Source: Arthrobacter sp. MYb214
Lineage (GTDB): Bacteria > Actinomycetota > Actinomycetes > Actinomycetales > Micrococcaceae
NCBI RefSeq assembly: GCF_002979865.1
Contig: NZ_PCPZ01000001.1
Span: 558,001 to 622,000, forward strand
Length of the DNA stretch: 64,000 nt
Direction: 5' to 3'
Part shown: positions 10,384 to 19,618 of the stretch, piece after piece
Position numbering within the stretch: position 1 is the stretch's first letter
How the letters are laid out: every line of letters starts with the position of its first letter
Notes under the pieces: generated by a model
Seen by the model: only the letters and a program-made list of their open reading frames with translations
Databases searched by the model: none
Told to the model about the DNA's origin: nothing
Made by a program: the position numbers and the translations under genes

Positions 10384-10542
10384 GGTTCTAACCTTCATGG
10401 TGTTCAGTGGTTGGCAGCACGAAAAATGCGCCGAAATAACGTTAAACCCAGAGAGGCCGTGGTCCTGTTTTGTTTCCCGGTGTGTCGCGGATTCTTCGAC
10501 GCCGCCTCCCGGCAAGTGGTGGAACTTGGTAGGTTCAAGGAC

Positions 10543-11376
10543 ATGATTGCTGATATTTCTTCCCTCGAACTTGCCGGCGGCGTGAGCATGCCCTCGATCG
10601 GTTTGGGCACGTGGCCCATGCGTGGACACGAGGCGGCCGCAGCGGTGCTGTCCGCCCTCGACGTGGGCTACCGCCGCATTGATACAGCGGAGAACTACGA
10701 GAATGAGGACGCCGTGGGCAAGGCCCTGGCACAGAGCCGGCTTCATCGCGATGAAATTTTCGTAACCACCAAATTCAACAAGCAATGGCATTCGGCCCAA
10801 GGCGTGCGCCAGGCGTTGGAGAACTCCCTGGACCGCTTGGGTCTTGAGTATGTGGATCTGTTCTTGATCCACTGGCCCAGCCCCCAGCAGAACACCTATG
10901 TCGAAGCCTTCACTGAGCTGGGCAAACTAGTAGACGAGGGCAAGATCCGGGCTGCGGGAGTCTCGAACTTCAAGCCCTACCAGCTGCAGAACGTCCTGGA
11001 TTCGGGGCTCGTGCCGGCGCTGAACCAGATCCAGGTTGATCCTGAACGGCAAAGCGTCGATTGGCAAGGTTTCAACACCGAGCATGGCGTTCGGACCGAA
11101 GCCTATTCCCCGCTGGGACGCAAGAAATCTGGACTCCTTTCACATCCTGCCCTGGTCCGGATCGCCCAAGCGCATGGGAAGAGCAGCGCGCAGGTGACCC
11201 TGCGCTGGCATGTCCAGTCCGGGCGGGCAGCAGCACCGAAATCGGCAGACCAGCGGCGGCAGAGCGAGAACCTGGACATTTTCGACTTCCAGCTCACCCA
11301 GGCGGAAATGGCCGCCATCAATGCCATGGATACTGGTGCTGGCCCCTTCACCGATTCGGATGAGTTCGGGCACTGA
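10543..11376 (+). CDS. Aldo/keto reductase
   Basis: NADPH-dependent (beta/alpha)8 oxidoreductase of the 2,5-diketo-D-gluconate reductase type. 277 residues from ATG 10543 (MIADISSLELAGG). The catalytic tetrad is visible: Asp and Tyr in DTAENYENEDAVG, Lys in VTTKFNK, His in LIHWPSP. The NADP-binding end, usually IPKS near the C-terminus, reads APKSADQRRQSENLDIFDF. The start 81 codons upstream was rejected because that stretch is not AKR-like. Divergent from pdxT; a DUF6226 gene follows in the same direction. The substrate cannot be read from sequence. Confidence 0.93.
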   Translation: MIADISSLELAGGVSMPSIGLGTWPMRGHEAAAAVLSALDVGYRRIDTAENYENEDAVGKALAQSRLHRDEIFVTTKFNKQWHSAQGVRQALENSLDRLGLEYVDLFLIHWPSPQQNTYVEAFTELGKLVDEGKIRAAGVSNFKPYQLQNVLDSGLVPALNQIQVDPERQSVDWQGFNTEHGVRTEAYSPLGRKKSGLLSHPALVRIAQAHGKSSAQVTLRWHVQSGRAAAPKSADQRRQSENLDIFDFQLTQAEMAAINAMDTGAGPFTDSDEFGH

Positions 11377-11419
11377 ATTCCCGCAATTCCTGCATGCGGC
11401 AGAAACGGAGAACCCGAAC

Positions 11420-12055
11420 ATGCTTCACGGCTACCAGCGCCCAGATATCGAAGTGGCGGATTACTTCGACGAGCACGGTGCGCTGATCCCCTATGGCCAG
11501 CGCTGGGATGAGCAGCCTCCAGCGGAGAGCTATTCGCTGACCTCCCATGTGCAACGCTTTGCCCCGGTGCCGCAGGTAGCCCAGGCGTTGCTGGATTGCC
11601 TGCGCGAGCAGTTCGAGGTGCGTTGCTTCGAAGATCCCGGGCTGGCCAGGCACATGCGGATTCAACCGGGCCATGTGGTGCGCTCTGTTCGCGTATTTCC
11701 GATGGATTCGCGCTGCGCGCCACTGGGCATGGTCTTCACCACGTTTCCCGCGGTGCACCTGGAGCTCGGCGCGTTGTACCGCGCGACATTTCCGCCGTGC
11801 GGCTGCGATGGATGCGACGAAGTTGTCCCAGAAATCCTTGAGGAACTCGAGATCCAGGTGAGTGCCGCCGCGTCCGGAGGATTCGGCGAGTTCCTGGATC
11901 GAGGCATGGACCGCCTCGTGCACTGTTTCGACGTTGACGGGACAGGATTCGGCGAGCAGTCCCGCGGCCTCGAAGACATATCGCCGGCACGGCTAGCCAG
12001 AGCACGCGCAATTCTTCCCTCAAGCCGCGTGTGGGCACCTTGGCCATTGCGCTAG
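11420..12055 (+). CDS. DUF6226-like protein
   Basis: 211 residues from ATG at 11420 (MLHGYQRPDIEVADYFDEHG). The opening, with RPDIEVADYFDEHGALIPYG followed by SYSLTSHVQRFAPV, fits the pattern I recall for DUF6226, a family of unknown function common in Arthrobacter-like genomes. A CGCDGCDE cluster near residues 132-139 could bind metal. It follows the aldo/keto reductase by 43 bases and converges with the CapA-like gene, leaving one base between stop codons. Confidence 0.7.
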   Translation: MLHGYQRPDIEVADYFDEHGALIPYGQRWDEQPPAESYSLTSHVQRFAPVPQVAQALLDCLREQFEVRCFEDPGLARHMRIQPGHVVRSVRVFPMDSRCAPLGMVFTTFPAVHLELGALYRATFPPCGCDGCDEVVPEILEELEIQVSAAASGGFGEFLDRGMDRLVHCFDVDGTGFGEQSRGLEDISPARLARARAILPSSRVWAPWPLR

Positions 12056-12056
12056 G

Positions 12057-13274
12057 TCAGTCCAGCGTCCACTCTCGAAGTCCGTCGTCGAATGCGCCAT
12101 AGGCATTCACTGTGGCCTCGCTGCGCTTCAAGGAGGCTTTTGCTTCATCTTCCCGTATGCATCCAGCAGCATCGAAGACTTGGCACCAGGCCACAGGTTC
12201 ATTTGAGAGCTGGTGCGGTACCCACCGCAATTCGCTGACATCCCATTCGCCGGGCGCTCCCTGGGTAAACGTTGCCTTTACGCTGATGCCTTCGCGGTTG
12301 AGAATGGTTGGTGTGGCGTGTTTTGCCACGGAATTGCCCAAACCGTAGACGATCCAGGTTCCGTCGTGCTTCTCAATGGGCAATACCGAGTGGGTGTGGT
12401 GCATGTAGATGAAATCGAAGACACCGGACTCTGCCAAGGCTCGACCGAGCCTTTTCTGGGACGCTGTCGGTTCGGTGCTGTATTCAGCCCCATCGTGCAC
12501 GGCAGCCACGACGATGTCCGCTCCCGCCTTGCGCGTTGCCTTGCCCCTGGCGATCAGTTGCTGCGCATCCACCCCGGTATCGACTTGCCAGTCAGCTTCT
12601 TCCGGCAAGCCATTGAGCGAATAGGTGCTGGTTACTACACCGAGCTTCACGCCTTCCATGTCCAGGATCGATGGCTTCTCGGATTCTTTTTCACTGCGGT
12701 AGGAGCCGGTCGCGAAAAGCCCATTCGCTTCCAGAGCGTCCAGCGTTCGCTCTACTCCGGCCGTCCCGGCATCTACCGTGTGATTGGTGGCGGTGGTGCA
12801 TCCGTCGTAGCCAATTGCGCCGAGGTCGGCCAGGATTCGATCTGGGACCGTGAACCGCGGATACCCCGAATACGGAGGGATGCCAATCGGTGTTTCCAGA
12901 TTGCATAGCGCCACATCTGCGTCCTGGACATAGGGTGCCAGGCCCGCAAGCAAGGGGCTGAAATCGTAGTCCCCGCCGTTGCCCGTTTCCGCTCCAGCCG
13001 CTTGCTTCGCTTCATCCAATAGCTGCGGATGCAGCAGTACATCGCCGGTAACCATCAGCGATAGCTCTTCGGGCGCCGAAGGTGCGGCCGGGGCATCCGC
13101 TATGGCTGAACTCGGAGCCGGTTCCGGCGAGGCAGGAACGCTGGCCTGGACGGAAGGCTGCGGGGTTGCTGGTTCTGCGTGATCGCTTGGGACTGCAGAG
13201 CAACCGCCAATCAGCAATGCGGCCAGCAGCGTTGAGCTCAGCGGAAGAAATGCAGGCAGTGCACGTTGGGGCAT
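12057..13274 (-). CDS. CapA family lipoprotein
   Basis: 405 residues with an N-terminal lipoprotein signal: hydrophobic core FLPLSSTLLAALLIGGC and lipobox LIGGC, so it is probably anchored on the outer face of the membrane. A Pro/Ala/Ser-rich linker follows to about residue 65. The CapA (metallophosphatase-like) domain shows MVTGDVLLHPQL, NLETPIG, a NHTVDAG region, HDGAEYS and HHTHSVLPIEK, the Asp/Asn/His positions expected for metal binding. Named after the poly-gamma-glutamate CapA protein, but no cap operon is here, so the natural substrate is unknown. Confidence 0.9.
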   Translation of the reverse strand: MPQRALPAFLPLSSTLLAALLIGGCSAVPSDHAEPATPQPSVQASVPASPEPAPSSAIADAPAAPSAPEELSLMVTGDVLLHPQLLDEAKQAAGAETGNGGDYDFSPLLAGLAPYVQDADVALCNLETPIGIPPYSGYPRFTVPDRILADLGAIGYDGCTTATNHTVDAGTAGVERTLDALEANGLFATGSYRSEKESEKPSILDMEGVKLGVVTSTYSLNGLPEEADWQVDTGVDAQQLIARGKATRKAGADIVVAAVHDGAEYSTEPTASQKRLGRALAESGVFDFIYMHHTHSVLPIEKHDGTWIVYGLGNSVAKHATPTILNREGISVKATFTQGAPGEWDVSELRWVPHQLSNEPVAWCQVFDAAGCIREDEAKASLKRSEATVNAYGAFDDGLREWTLD

Positions 13275-13350
13275 GCATCGAGCCTAGCTCAGCTGGGCAC
13301 CTGGGGTGTAAATGCAAGCTAAATCACGTTTTCCATGAAAACCTAGGCCT

Positions 13351-15363
13351 ATGCAAAACCCGCTTCTGACTCCCAGTACCAGGCCCTACCAATGGCCAGC
13401 CTTCGACCAGCTCACCGCTGAGCATTACCTGGAGGCAGTCCGGCTCGGCGCAGCCGAACAGCGTGAGGAGCTGCAGCGCATCATCGACGATGCCCAGGCT
13501 CCCACTTTTGAGAACACTTTCTTGGCGCTGGAAGCCAGCGGGCAGACCCTGCGCCGTGCGCTCATGACGTATTTCGCGGTGATTTCCGCCCACGGCACCG
13601 AAGATCTGCGGGCGATTCAGTCGGAGATTTCTTCGATCTGGACTAGGCAAGAAGATGAGATTTACCTAAACCAAACCTTGTACTTGCGTCTACAAGCTTT
13701 GAATTATGAGGGTCTCCAGGGGGAAGATGCCCGTCTAGTGGAGCAAACGCTGAAGAATTTCCAATTGGCCGGCGCAGGCTTGGGCGACGCCGAAAAGGAC
13801 CAGTTGAAGGCACTGAACGCCAAACTCGCTGAGCTTTCCACGCAGTTCGCTGACCTCGTCCTGGAAAATCAGAATGCCCACGCTGTGCACTTCGACGATG
13901 CTGAGGAACTCGCAGGTCTTTCCAGCCAAGCGATCGAGTCCGCTGCGCAAGCCGCCAAGCAAGCAGGCCACGCATCGGGATACTTGCTGACGCTGGTTTC
14001 GCCTACCCAGCAACCGGTCCTGGAGTCGCTCGCGTCAAGCCAGTCCCGCCGCAAGGTGTTCAATGCCTCGATCAGCCGTGGCACCGAGGAAAACGCGACC
14101 ATTCATGTGGCTGCCGAAATGGCACAGCTTCGCGCTGAGCGCGCCGCTCTGCTCGGATTCGCCAACCATGCAGAAACCGTGCTCGCCCAGGCCACTGCAC
14201 CTTCCACCGCTGCGGTGGAAGAACGGCTGGCCGAGCTAACCAAGGCCGCCACCGCAAATGCCCGCCAGGAAGCCCAGGTGCTGGGCAAGATCGCCGGTGC
14301 CGAAATCAACGCGTGGGATTGGAAATACTTCTCCAACCAGGTCTTGCGTGAGGAGTACTCGGTGGATTCCGAGGCACTGCGCAACTACTTCGAATTAGAC
14401 CGGGTCCTGGTCGATGGCGTCTTCGCGACCGCTACCAAGCTGTTTGGCATTACCTTCAGCGAGCGGTTCGACCTTCCCGCCTACCACCAGGATGTTCGGG
14501 TCTTCGAAGTTTTCGACGCCGATGGCAAGCCGCTGGCGCTCTACACCGGCGACTACCTGACCAGGGATACCAAGAAGGGTGGTGCATGGATGACCAGCCT
14601 GCGCGATGCCGCTTCGTTCCTGGATGAGCGGCCGATCGTCACGAATACCTTGAACATCACCCCGCCTGCGCCGGGTGATCCGGTTCTGCTGTCCATGGAT
14701 GAGGCAAATACGCTGTTTCACGAGTTCGGCCATGCGCTGCACGGGATGTTCTCCAGCGGAAAGTACGCTTCGCTTTCTGGCACCTCGGTCCCCCGCGATT
14801 TCGTGGAGTTCCCATCGCAGGTCAACGAGATGTGGATGCTCCACGAGGATGTCGTATCCGGTTATGCTATCCACCACCAGAGCGGCGAAGTATTGGACGA
14901 TGCGCTGATCGAGAAGATCCGCGCGGCTTCGCTATGGGGCCAGGGTTTTGCAACCACTGAGTACCTTGCCGCCAGTGTCCTTGATTGGGCCTGGCACACC
15001 ATCAGCGCCGGGACTGTTATCGAGGATCCGCTGCAGTTCGAACAGGACGTGCTTCAGGGCGCCGGCTTCGACTCCGCAATGATTCCGCCTCGCTACCGCA
15101 CCGGTTATTTCCAGCACATTTTCGCCAATGGATACTCCGCTGGCTACTACTCCTACATCTGGAGTGAGGTGCTCGATGCCGACACTGTGCAGTGGTTCGA
15201 GGAAAATGGGGGCTTAATGCGCGAAAATGGTAATCGGTTCCGTGAGGAACTGCTTTCGCGCGGAAATACGCGCGATCCCCTTGAGTCCTACGAATTATTC
15301 CGCGGCCGCACCGCATTGGTTGAACCGTTGTTGCGCCGTCGAGGATTGGTGAACGCAGAATAA
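13351..15363 (+). CDS. M3 family metallopeptidase (oligopeptidase/dipeptidyl carboxypeptidase type)
   Basis: Cytosolic zinc oligopeptidase, 670 residues, the family's usual size. The zinc site HEFGH is at about 456-460 in LFHEFGHALHGMFS, and the third ligand Glu follows in FVEFPSQVNEMW. No signal peptide. The C-terminal end contains GYFQHIFANGYSAGYYSYIWSE, shared by Dcp/OpdA-type enzymes. Starts 76 bases from the divergent CapA gene; its stop codon overlaps the start of the next gene (TAATG), showing translational coupling to the GNAT protein. Confidence 0.95.
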   Translation: MQNPLLTPSTRPYQWPAFDQLTAEHYLEAVRLGAAEQREELQRIIDDAQAPTFENTFLALEASGQTLRRALMTYFAVISAHGTEDLRAIQSEISSIWTRQEDEIYLNQTLYLRLQALNYEGLQGEDARLVEQTLKNFQLAGAGLGDAEKDQLKALNAKLAELSTQFADLVLENQNAHAVHFDDAEELAGLSSQAIESAAQAAKQAGHASGYLLTLVSPTQQPVLESLASSQSRRKVFNASISRGTEENATIHVAAEMAQLRAERAALLGFANHAETVLAQATAPSTAAVEERLAELTKAATANARQEAQVLGKIAGAEINAWDWKYFSNQVLREEYSVDSEALRNYFELDRVLVDGVFATATKLFGITFSERFDLPAYHQDVRVFEVFDADGKPLALYTGDYLTRDTKKGGAWMTSLRDAASFLDERPIVTNTLNITPPAPGDPVLLSMDEANTLFHEFGHALHGMFSSGKYASLSGTSVPRDFVEFPSQVNEMWMLHEDVVSGYAIHHQSGEVLDDALIEKIRAASLWGQGFATTEYLAASVLDWAWHTISAGTVIEDPLQFEQDVLQGAGFDSAMIPPRYRTGYFQHIFANGYSAGYYSYIWSEVLDADTVQWFEENGGLMRENGNRFREELLSRGNTRDPLESYELFRGRTALVEPLLRRRGLVNAE

Positions 15364-16130
15364 TGACCACTATTGCCTCCGCACAGGAAGCACTAAGCCA
15401 CTGGCATCAGGCACTTGCAGTCGCCACCGGCGGCAAGATCTTTACCACCCACGGATGCTCATGGGCATGGCAGCCAGTACGCAAGCGGCTGATCCTGCTG
15501 TTCCCCGAACAGCCAGAACAGGCGGGCCTGCGTCCGGCGCTAGCCGAAGGCCATCGGCTCGGCGCCCGGCGCGTGGAAGCTTGGGTTAACTCAGGCGCCC
15601 ACGCAGATGAGCTGAGGGCGACCGGTTTCTCCGATAATGCCCAGGTTTCCTGGCATGCTGGCCCATTGGCCATTCCAATGGATCGTTGGACCGGCAAGAT
15701 CCGTTTGGGCAATAACGTGCCTGAGGCCACGGGAGCTGATGCGGCCGAGCTGAACGTGACGAACCTTTGGCGCGAGACCAGCACCCAGCTCTCCAGCGGG
15801 CATCCGGCATTGCGCCGCGTCGAGCATGCCTTGGCTCGTACCGACGAGGGAGAGATCGTGGGCCGGGGCTTTGCCCAGCAGGGCCTGAACGGCCAGCTCA
15901 TGGTGCATTCCTTGGCCGTAGGCAAGGAACATCGCCGCCATGGCGTTGGCACTGCCTTGCTTCATGGCCTGTCGCGATCAATGATCAATCCGCTGTCGCC
16001 GCCAGACGATGAGGTACCTCAGGAGCTATTGGCAGCGGCGACTCCGTCTAGTGCCGATTTCTTCAGTGCGAACGGCCTGAAGCTGCTGGGACGAGGACGC
16101 CATATGGTTCTGCGCTCCTGGAACCAGTAG
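15363..16130 (+). CDS. GNAT family N-acetyltransferase
   Basis: 255 residues, starting inside the stop codon of the M3 peptidase gene. The acetyl-CoA loop is recognisable in LAVGKEHRRHGVGTALLHGL (about 181-200). The first 130 residues are not a recognisable GNAT half; LRPALAEGHRLGARRVEAWV may be a degenerate first GNAT repeat, so this could be a tandem GNAT with one active site. The acceptor is unknown; coupling to a peptidase hints at peptides or amino acids, which is inference. Confidence 0.85.
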   Translation: MTTIASAQEALSHWHQALAVATGGKIFTTHGCSWAWQPVRKRLILLFPEQPEQAGLRPALAEGHRLGARRVEAWVNSGAHADELRATGFSDNAQVSWHAGPLAIPMDRWTGKIRLGNNVPEATGADAAELNVTNLWRETSTQLSSGHPALRRVEHALARTDEGEIVGRGFAQQGLNGQLMVHSLAVGKEHRRHGVGTALLHGLSRSMINPLSPPDDEVPQELLAAATPSSADFFSANGLKLLGRGRHMVLRSWNQ

Positions 16131-16155
16131 CCAGCCACTGATAACGAGAAAGCTC

Positions 16156-16195
16156 AGCCGGTCACGGGGCGTTCCGTGACCGGCTGGGCTTTTTC
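16156..16195 (+). terminator. Rho-independent terminator after the GNAT gene
   Basis: Twelve-base perfect arms (16156-16167 and 16174-16185) around a 6-base loop, followed by GGGCTTTTTCG. Lies 25 bases after the GNAT stop codon and 9 bases before the end of the convergent reductase gene, so it may serve both. Confidence 0.9.
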
Positions 16196-16203
16196 GAATG
16201 GCC

Positions 16204-16764
16204 TTACCGCGATTTGTTGACTCGATAGACAAGCCGGGCGAAAGGTCCGGCTTGCCGCGCTTCAACCAGTTCGAGGCTCTCGCTGGAAATAGTTCGTGGC
16301 AATACGGGCGCACCCGACGATAGCGCGGCCGGGGCGATAGTCAATGCCAAGACATCGAGGGCATCGGCATCCAGGAATTGCCCCAGCAGTTCACCGCCGC
16401 CAAGTACCCAAACATTCTTCTCCCCTGCGCTGTCACGAATTGCCGGCAAGAACTGCGCAACTGGCCCGTTCAGCAGCTGCACATCAGCCCCTTCTGGAAT
16501 GGGCAACTCCCTCGAAGTGAAGACATAGGTCTTGACCCCCGGATAGTATTCATGCCACTTTTGCGGATTTTCCATGAGCTGTTCATTCTCGATCATCCAC
16601 ATATAGGTGTTCGCGCCTTCGACATGCACACCAACGTTTTCAGGCAATAGTTCCGGATCAGGCTCTTGGGACCCCGGAACATCAAAGAGCCATTGCAGGC
16701 TATGGTTCTCGTCGGCCAAGTATCCATTGAGACTGACCGCGGCATCGAAGATAATCTCGCTCAT
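16204..16764 (-). CDS. Dihydrofolate reductase family protein (RibD C-terminal type)
   Basis: 186 residues from ATG 16764 (MSEIIFDAAVSLNGYLADENHS). The opening strand, SLNGYLAD loop and WLFD belong to the RibD_C/DHFR superfamily; KTYVFTSRELP, the WVLGGGELLGQFLDADALD loop and LTIAPAALSSGAPVLP complete the NADPH-binding fold. Members outside folA/ribD are of unknown reaction. The frame is open far upstream but without family resemblance. No strong binding site before the ATG. Confidence 0.88.
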   Translation of the reverse strand: MSEIIFDAAVSLNGYLADENHSLQWLFDVPGSQEPDPELLPENVGVHVEGANTYMWMIENEQLMENPQKWHEYYPGVKTYVFTSRELPIPEGADVQLLNGPVAQFLPAIRDSAGEKNVWVLGGGELLGQFLDADALDVLALTIAPAALSSGAPVLPRTISSESLELVEARQAGPFARLVYRVNKSR

Positions 16765-17092
16765 GGCACATAGTCTGCCACAGGAAAATTGCTCACGGCT
16801 CCGGGTGCACTTCGCTACCGGCATGCCTGCTCCAGGGCTGCACCACCAGCAGGTCGCCATCGATGTCCCACCGGCTCTGGTCGAGCAGTAAGTGATCGGG
16901 GTGCGCCGAGATACTCGCGATTCCAGGCAGCGGACCTGGTTGGGCGGGGCCGGAGACGGATTGCTGCTCGTAAACGCACCACCTGGAATCAGTTGATTCA
17001 TGCTGGCTGGAAAGAACACTTGGAGGCAAAGGCTAGATCGCAGTCTCGTTCCGTATCGGGCCCCTGCATCACTACCGGCAGCACAGAAGCAG
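16765..17092. other. 328-base stretch without a supported gene
   Basis: The minus strand has a 78-codon frame (16793-17029) containing GIASISAHPDHLLLD and a Trp/Asp-rich end. It has no binding site and I cannot match it to a family; it could be the tail of a decayed gene. No tRNA or repeat seen. Confidence 0.3.
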
Positions 17093-17136
17093 CGAGGCCG
17101 AAGAAATGGACTGATCTGTCCACTTCTTCGGCCTCG
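17093..17136 (-). terminator. Hairpin after pdxS
   Basis: Seventeen-base arms (17093-17109 and 17120-17136) with a single mismatch and a 10-base loop, located 24 bases beyond the pdxS stop codon. There is no clear T-run on the minus strand. Confidence 0.65.
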
Positions 17137-17159
17137 TCATCAGCTACTCAGCGCAGTTC

Positions 17160-18062
17160 CTACCAGCCGCGCTCCGAAAGGCGGTGAGGCACTGGCACGT
17201 CGGCGACGTTGATGCCGACCATTGCTTCGCCCAGACCGCGGGAGATCTTAGCCAGCTCGTCCGGGTTGTCGAAGAAGGTGGTTGCCTTCACGATGGCCTC
17301 GGCGCGCTGCACTGGGTTGCCGGACTTGAAGATACCCGAGCCGACGAACACGCCGTCGGCGCCCAGCTGCATCATCATCGCAGCGTCGGCCGGGGTGGCG
17401 ATGCCGCCAGCGGTGAACAGCACTACCGGCAGCTTGCCGGTCTGCGCGATTTCCTTGACCAGCTCATACGGTGCCTGCAGCTCCTTAGCGGCCACGTACA
17501 GCTCATCTTCCGGCAATGCGGCCAGCTTGGCGATCTCTGCACGGATCTTGCGCATGTGCCCGGTGGCGTTCGAAACATCGCCGGTGCCGGCTTCGCCCTT
17601 CGAGCGGATCATTGCGGCACCTTCGTTGATTCGGCGCAATGCCTCACCGAGGTTGGTGGCACCGCAAACGAATGGAACGGTAAAAGGCCACTTATCGATG
17701 TGGTTCTCGTAGTCTGCTGGCGAAAGGACCTCGGACTCGTCGATGTAGTCGACGCCGAGGGACTGCAGGATCTGCGCCTCGACAAAGTGGCCGATGCGCG
17801 CCTTGGCCATTACCGGGATGGAGACCTCGGCGATGATGCCGTCGATCATGTCCGGGTCGCTCATGCGCGAGACGCCGCCCTGGGCACGGATGTCCGCAGG
17901 AACGCGCTCCAGAGCCATGACGGCCACGGCACCTGCATCTTCAGCGATGCGTGCCTGCTCTGGGGTGACTACGTCCATGATGACGCCGCCCTTGAGCATT
18001 TCGGCCATGCCGCGCTTGACGCGGTCCGAACCGACGACGGAGTTCTGGTTGTTCGTAGACAT
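17160..18062 (-). CDS. pdxS: Pyridoxal 5'-phosphate synthase subunit PdxS
   Basis: Condenses ribose 5-phosphate, glyceraldehyde 3-phosphate and PdxT-derived ammonia into PLP; forms dodecamers studded with PdxT. 300 residues, full length. Asp30 in VIMDVV, Lys87 in MAKARIGHF (Schiff-base lysine) and [16 protein letters not shown] (phosphate loop and second lysine region nearby) are intact, as is [28 protein letters not shown]. It stands alone here: the next gene downstream on this strand is the DHFR-like gene, and pdxT is 6.8 kb away. Confidence 0.98.
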   Translation of the reverse strand: MSTNNQNSVVGSDRVKRGMAEMLKGGVIMDVVTPEQARIAEDAGAVAVMALERVPADIRAQGGVSRMSDPDMIDGIIAEVSIPVMAKARIGHFVEAQILQSLGVDYIDESEVLSPADYENHIDKWPFTVPFVCGATNLGEALRRINEGAAMIRSKGEAGTGDVSNATGHMRKIRAEIAKLAALPEDELYVAAKELQAPYELVKEIAQTGKLPVVLFTAGGIATPADAAMMMQLGADGVFVGSGIFKSGNPVQRAEAIVKATTFFDNPDELAKISRGLGEAMVGINVADVPVPHRLSERGW

Positions 18063-18259
18063 GGTGAGGAGGGGTTCCTTTCGACACTGCGGTGACTCGT
18101 TTTTGCCCCAGAATTTCGGGGATATAAGCGAGGTGGTACGCCAGTAATCGTAGGATCGCTTTGCTTTATTACCTCGCGTGTTGCGTCATAATTGGCAGAT
18201 AGTAGATTTATCCACCAGTTACGAGTTAGTGCGTAACATTGGCAATCTCTACTAAACAA

Positions 18260-18874
18260 CTAGTCAGAGTGCTTTTTGCCGGTGAATATTTGGCGTGACG
18301 CTATTGCATCCGACACTTGATATTTTGCTGGCTGACCGTAGCCTTCAGGATTAGCTGCTTCAATGCGCGCCACTTCCTCAGACATAAATTGCACCAGCGG
18401 AACGTCGCCGTTGATATCTTCGGCTACGGAGCGCAATTGCTGCGCATATGCCAGCAATCGCGGAGTGAAGTGTTTGGTGTAGGAGGGGTCCGGGTCGCTG
18501 GCACGCTGATGGACGGATTCAAAATTTTTGGCAAGGTCCTCGATTGCCGGTTTAACTGACTCCATCACCTGCACCAATGCCCGGTCCGCCGCTTGCGAGA
18601 TCGCAACTAGGCTCAATTGGTAGTGGTGCTCGGTGGCCACAGCCGCCGCGAGCCGTTCCAGCGGATCCAGGGTATCGAGCCAACCGCGCAGGAACCTGTC
18701 GCAGTTTGCATCATGCTCGTAGCTCAGGTCTTCAAGCAGCTGATCAATCATGCCGATTGAGTAGCGGGCTGCACCTTGGATGGCGAAACGCATTTCATGC
18801 TCGGATCCACTAATAATCCAGTCGCGGATTTCTTCGATGGTGCCGATTGGTTCAGGGGACCTGGGAATATTCAA
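18260..18874 (-). CDS. Hypothetical protein
   Basis: 204 residues, acidic, mostly helical by inspection (EIRDWIISGSEHEMRFAIQGAARYSIGMIDQLLEDL), no signal peptide, membrane segment or known catalytic motif. I do not recognise the family. It lies between the HIT gene and pdxS, the place where many actinobacteria (for example Mycobacterium tuberculosis) carry the phosphatidylinositol block pgsA-acyltransferase-pimA. No strong ribosome binding site is evident before the ATG at 18874. Confidence 0.75.
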   Translation of the reverse strand: MNIPRSPEPIGTIEEIRDWIISGSEHEMRFAIQGAARYSIGMIDQLLEDLSYEHDANCDRFLRGWLDTLDPLERLAAAVATEHHYQLSLVAISQAADRALVQVMESVKPAIEDLAKNFESVHQRASDPDPSYTKHFTPRLLAYAQQLRSVAEDINGDVPLVQFMSEEVARIEAANPEGYGQPAKYQVSDAIASRQIFTGKKHSD

Positions 18875-18974
18875 CGATGCTCATTTCAGGAAGAAGTTTC
18901 TCCAACATGCCGCAACAGTCTATTTGGTCTTGCATTGCAGCAGGCCAACGTCGTGGCTTTTGCATTAAATGACG

Positions 18975-19014
18975 TTGGGCCCGACAGAACATTTCCATGT
19001 TCTGCCGGGCCCAA
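18975..19014 (-). terminator. Terminator of the thrS-HIT unit
   Basis: Eighteen-base arms (18975-18992 and 18997-19014) with one mismatch and a 4-base loop, 15 bases after the HIT stop codon. A short T-containing stretch follows on the minus strand. Confidence 0.8.
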
Positions 19015-19028
19015 GTACCAGCTATTGC

Positions 19029-19595
19029 CTAGTTCGGGGTTTCGCTGTCCCACGCTTCGGCAATGGCACTGCGAACCTCGGACAAGGTCTGCGGGATCGC
19101 CTTGGTCTGCGCGATGATAGGGAAGAAGTTCCCATCCCCGTTCCAGCGCGGCACGATGTGCTGATGCAGGTGCGCGGCGATGCCTGCTCCCCCGGCTTCG
19201 CCCTGGTTCATGCCCAGGTTGAAACCGGCGGGGTTGGAGACCTTGCGCAGCACGCGCATTGACTGCTGCGCCAACGCTGCCATTTCGGCCGTTTCCTCCA
19301 CCGTGATATCGGTGTAGTTGGGCACATGGCGGTACGGGCACACGAGCAGGTGGCCCGGGTTGTACGGGAACAGATTCAGGATCACGTAGCAGGTTTTGCC
19401 ACGGTGCACGATCAGCGCTTCTTCGTCGGTACGCCCAGGACCGGCGCAGAATGGGCAACTGGCCTCATCCTTGACCTGGTCCTGTCCGCCCTTGATATAA
19501 GCCATCCGGTAGGGAGTCCACAGGCGCTGGAACGAATCCGGCACTCCGGCGAGTTCAAAGTCGTCGGTGACGGACCGGTCTGCTTGTTCCTGCAT
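19029..19595 (-). CDS. HIT domain protein (nucleotide hydrolase/phosphorylase)
   Basis: 188 residues with the histidine triad HLHQHIVPRW (about 141-150) and a zinc-binding CPFCAGPG motif near 47-54, the arrangement of actinobacterial HIT proteins related to Ap4A phosphorylase. Probably cleaves dinucleoside polyphosphates or nucleoside phosphoramidates in the cytosol. Begins 23 bases after thrS ends, on the same strand; Ap4A is a by-product of aminoacyl-tRNA synthetases, which fits the pairing. Confidence 0.92.
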   Translation of the reverse strand: MQEQADRSVTDDFELAGVPDSFQRLWTPYRMAYIKGGQDQVKDEASCPFCAGPGRTDEEALIVHRGKTCYVILNLFPYNPGHLLVCPYRHVPNYTDITVEETAEMAALAQQSMRVLRKVSNPAGFNLGMNQGEAGGAGIAAHLHQHIVPRWNGDGNFFPIIAQTKAIPQTLSEVRSAIAEAWDSETPN

Positions 19596-19618
19596 GCTTG
19601 GTGGACTCCCTATCCGAA

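Noticed and set aside
10384-10872. N-terminal extension of PdxT by 163 codons
   Set aside because: PdxT proteins start at MPKIGVLALQG; the extension overlaps the aldo/keto reductase start on the other strand and has no homology.
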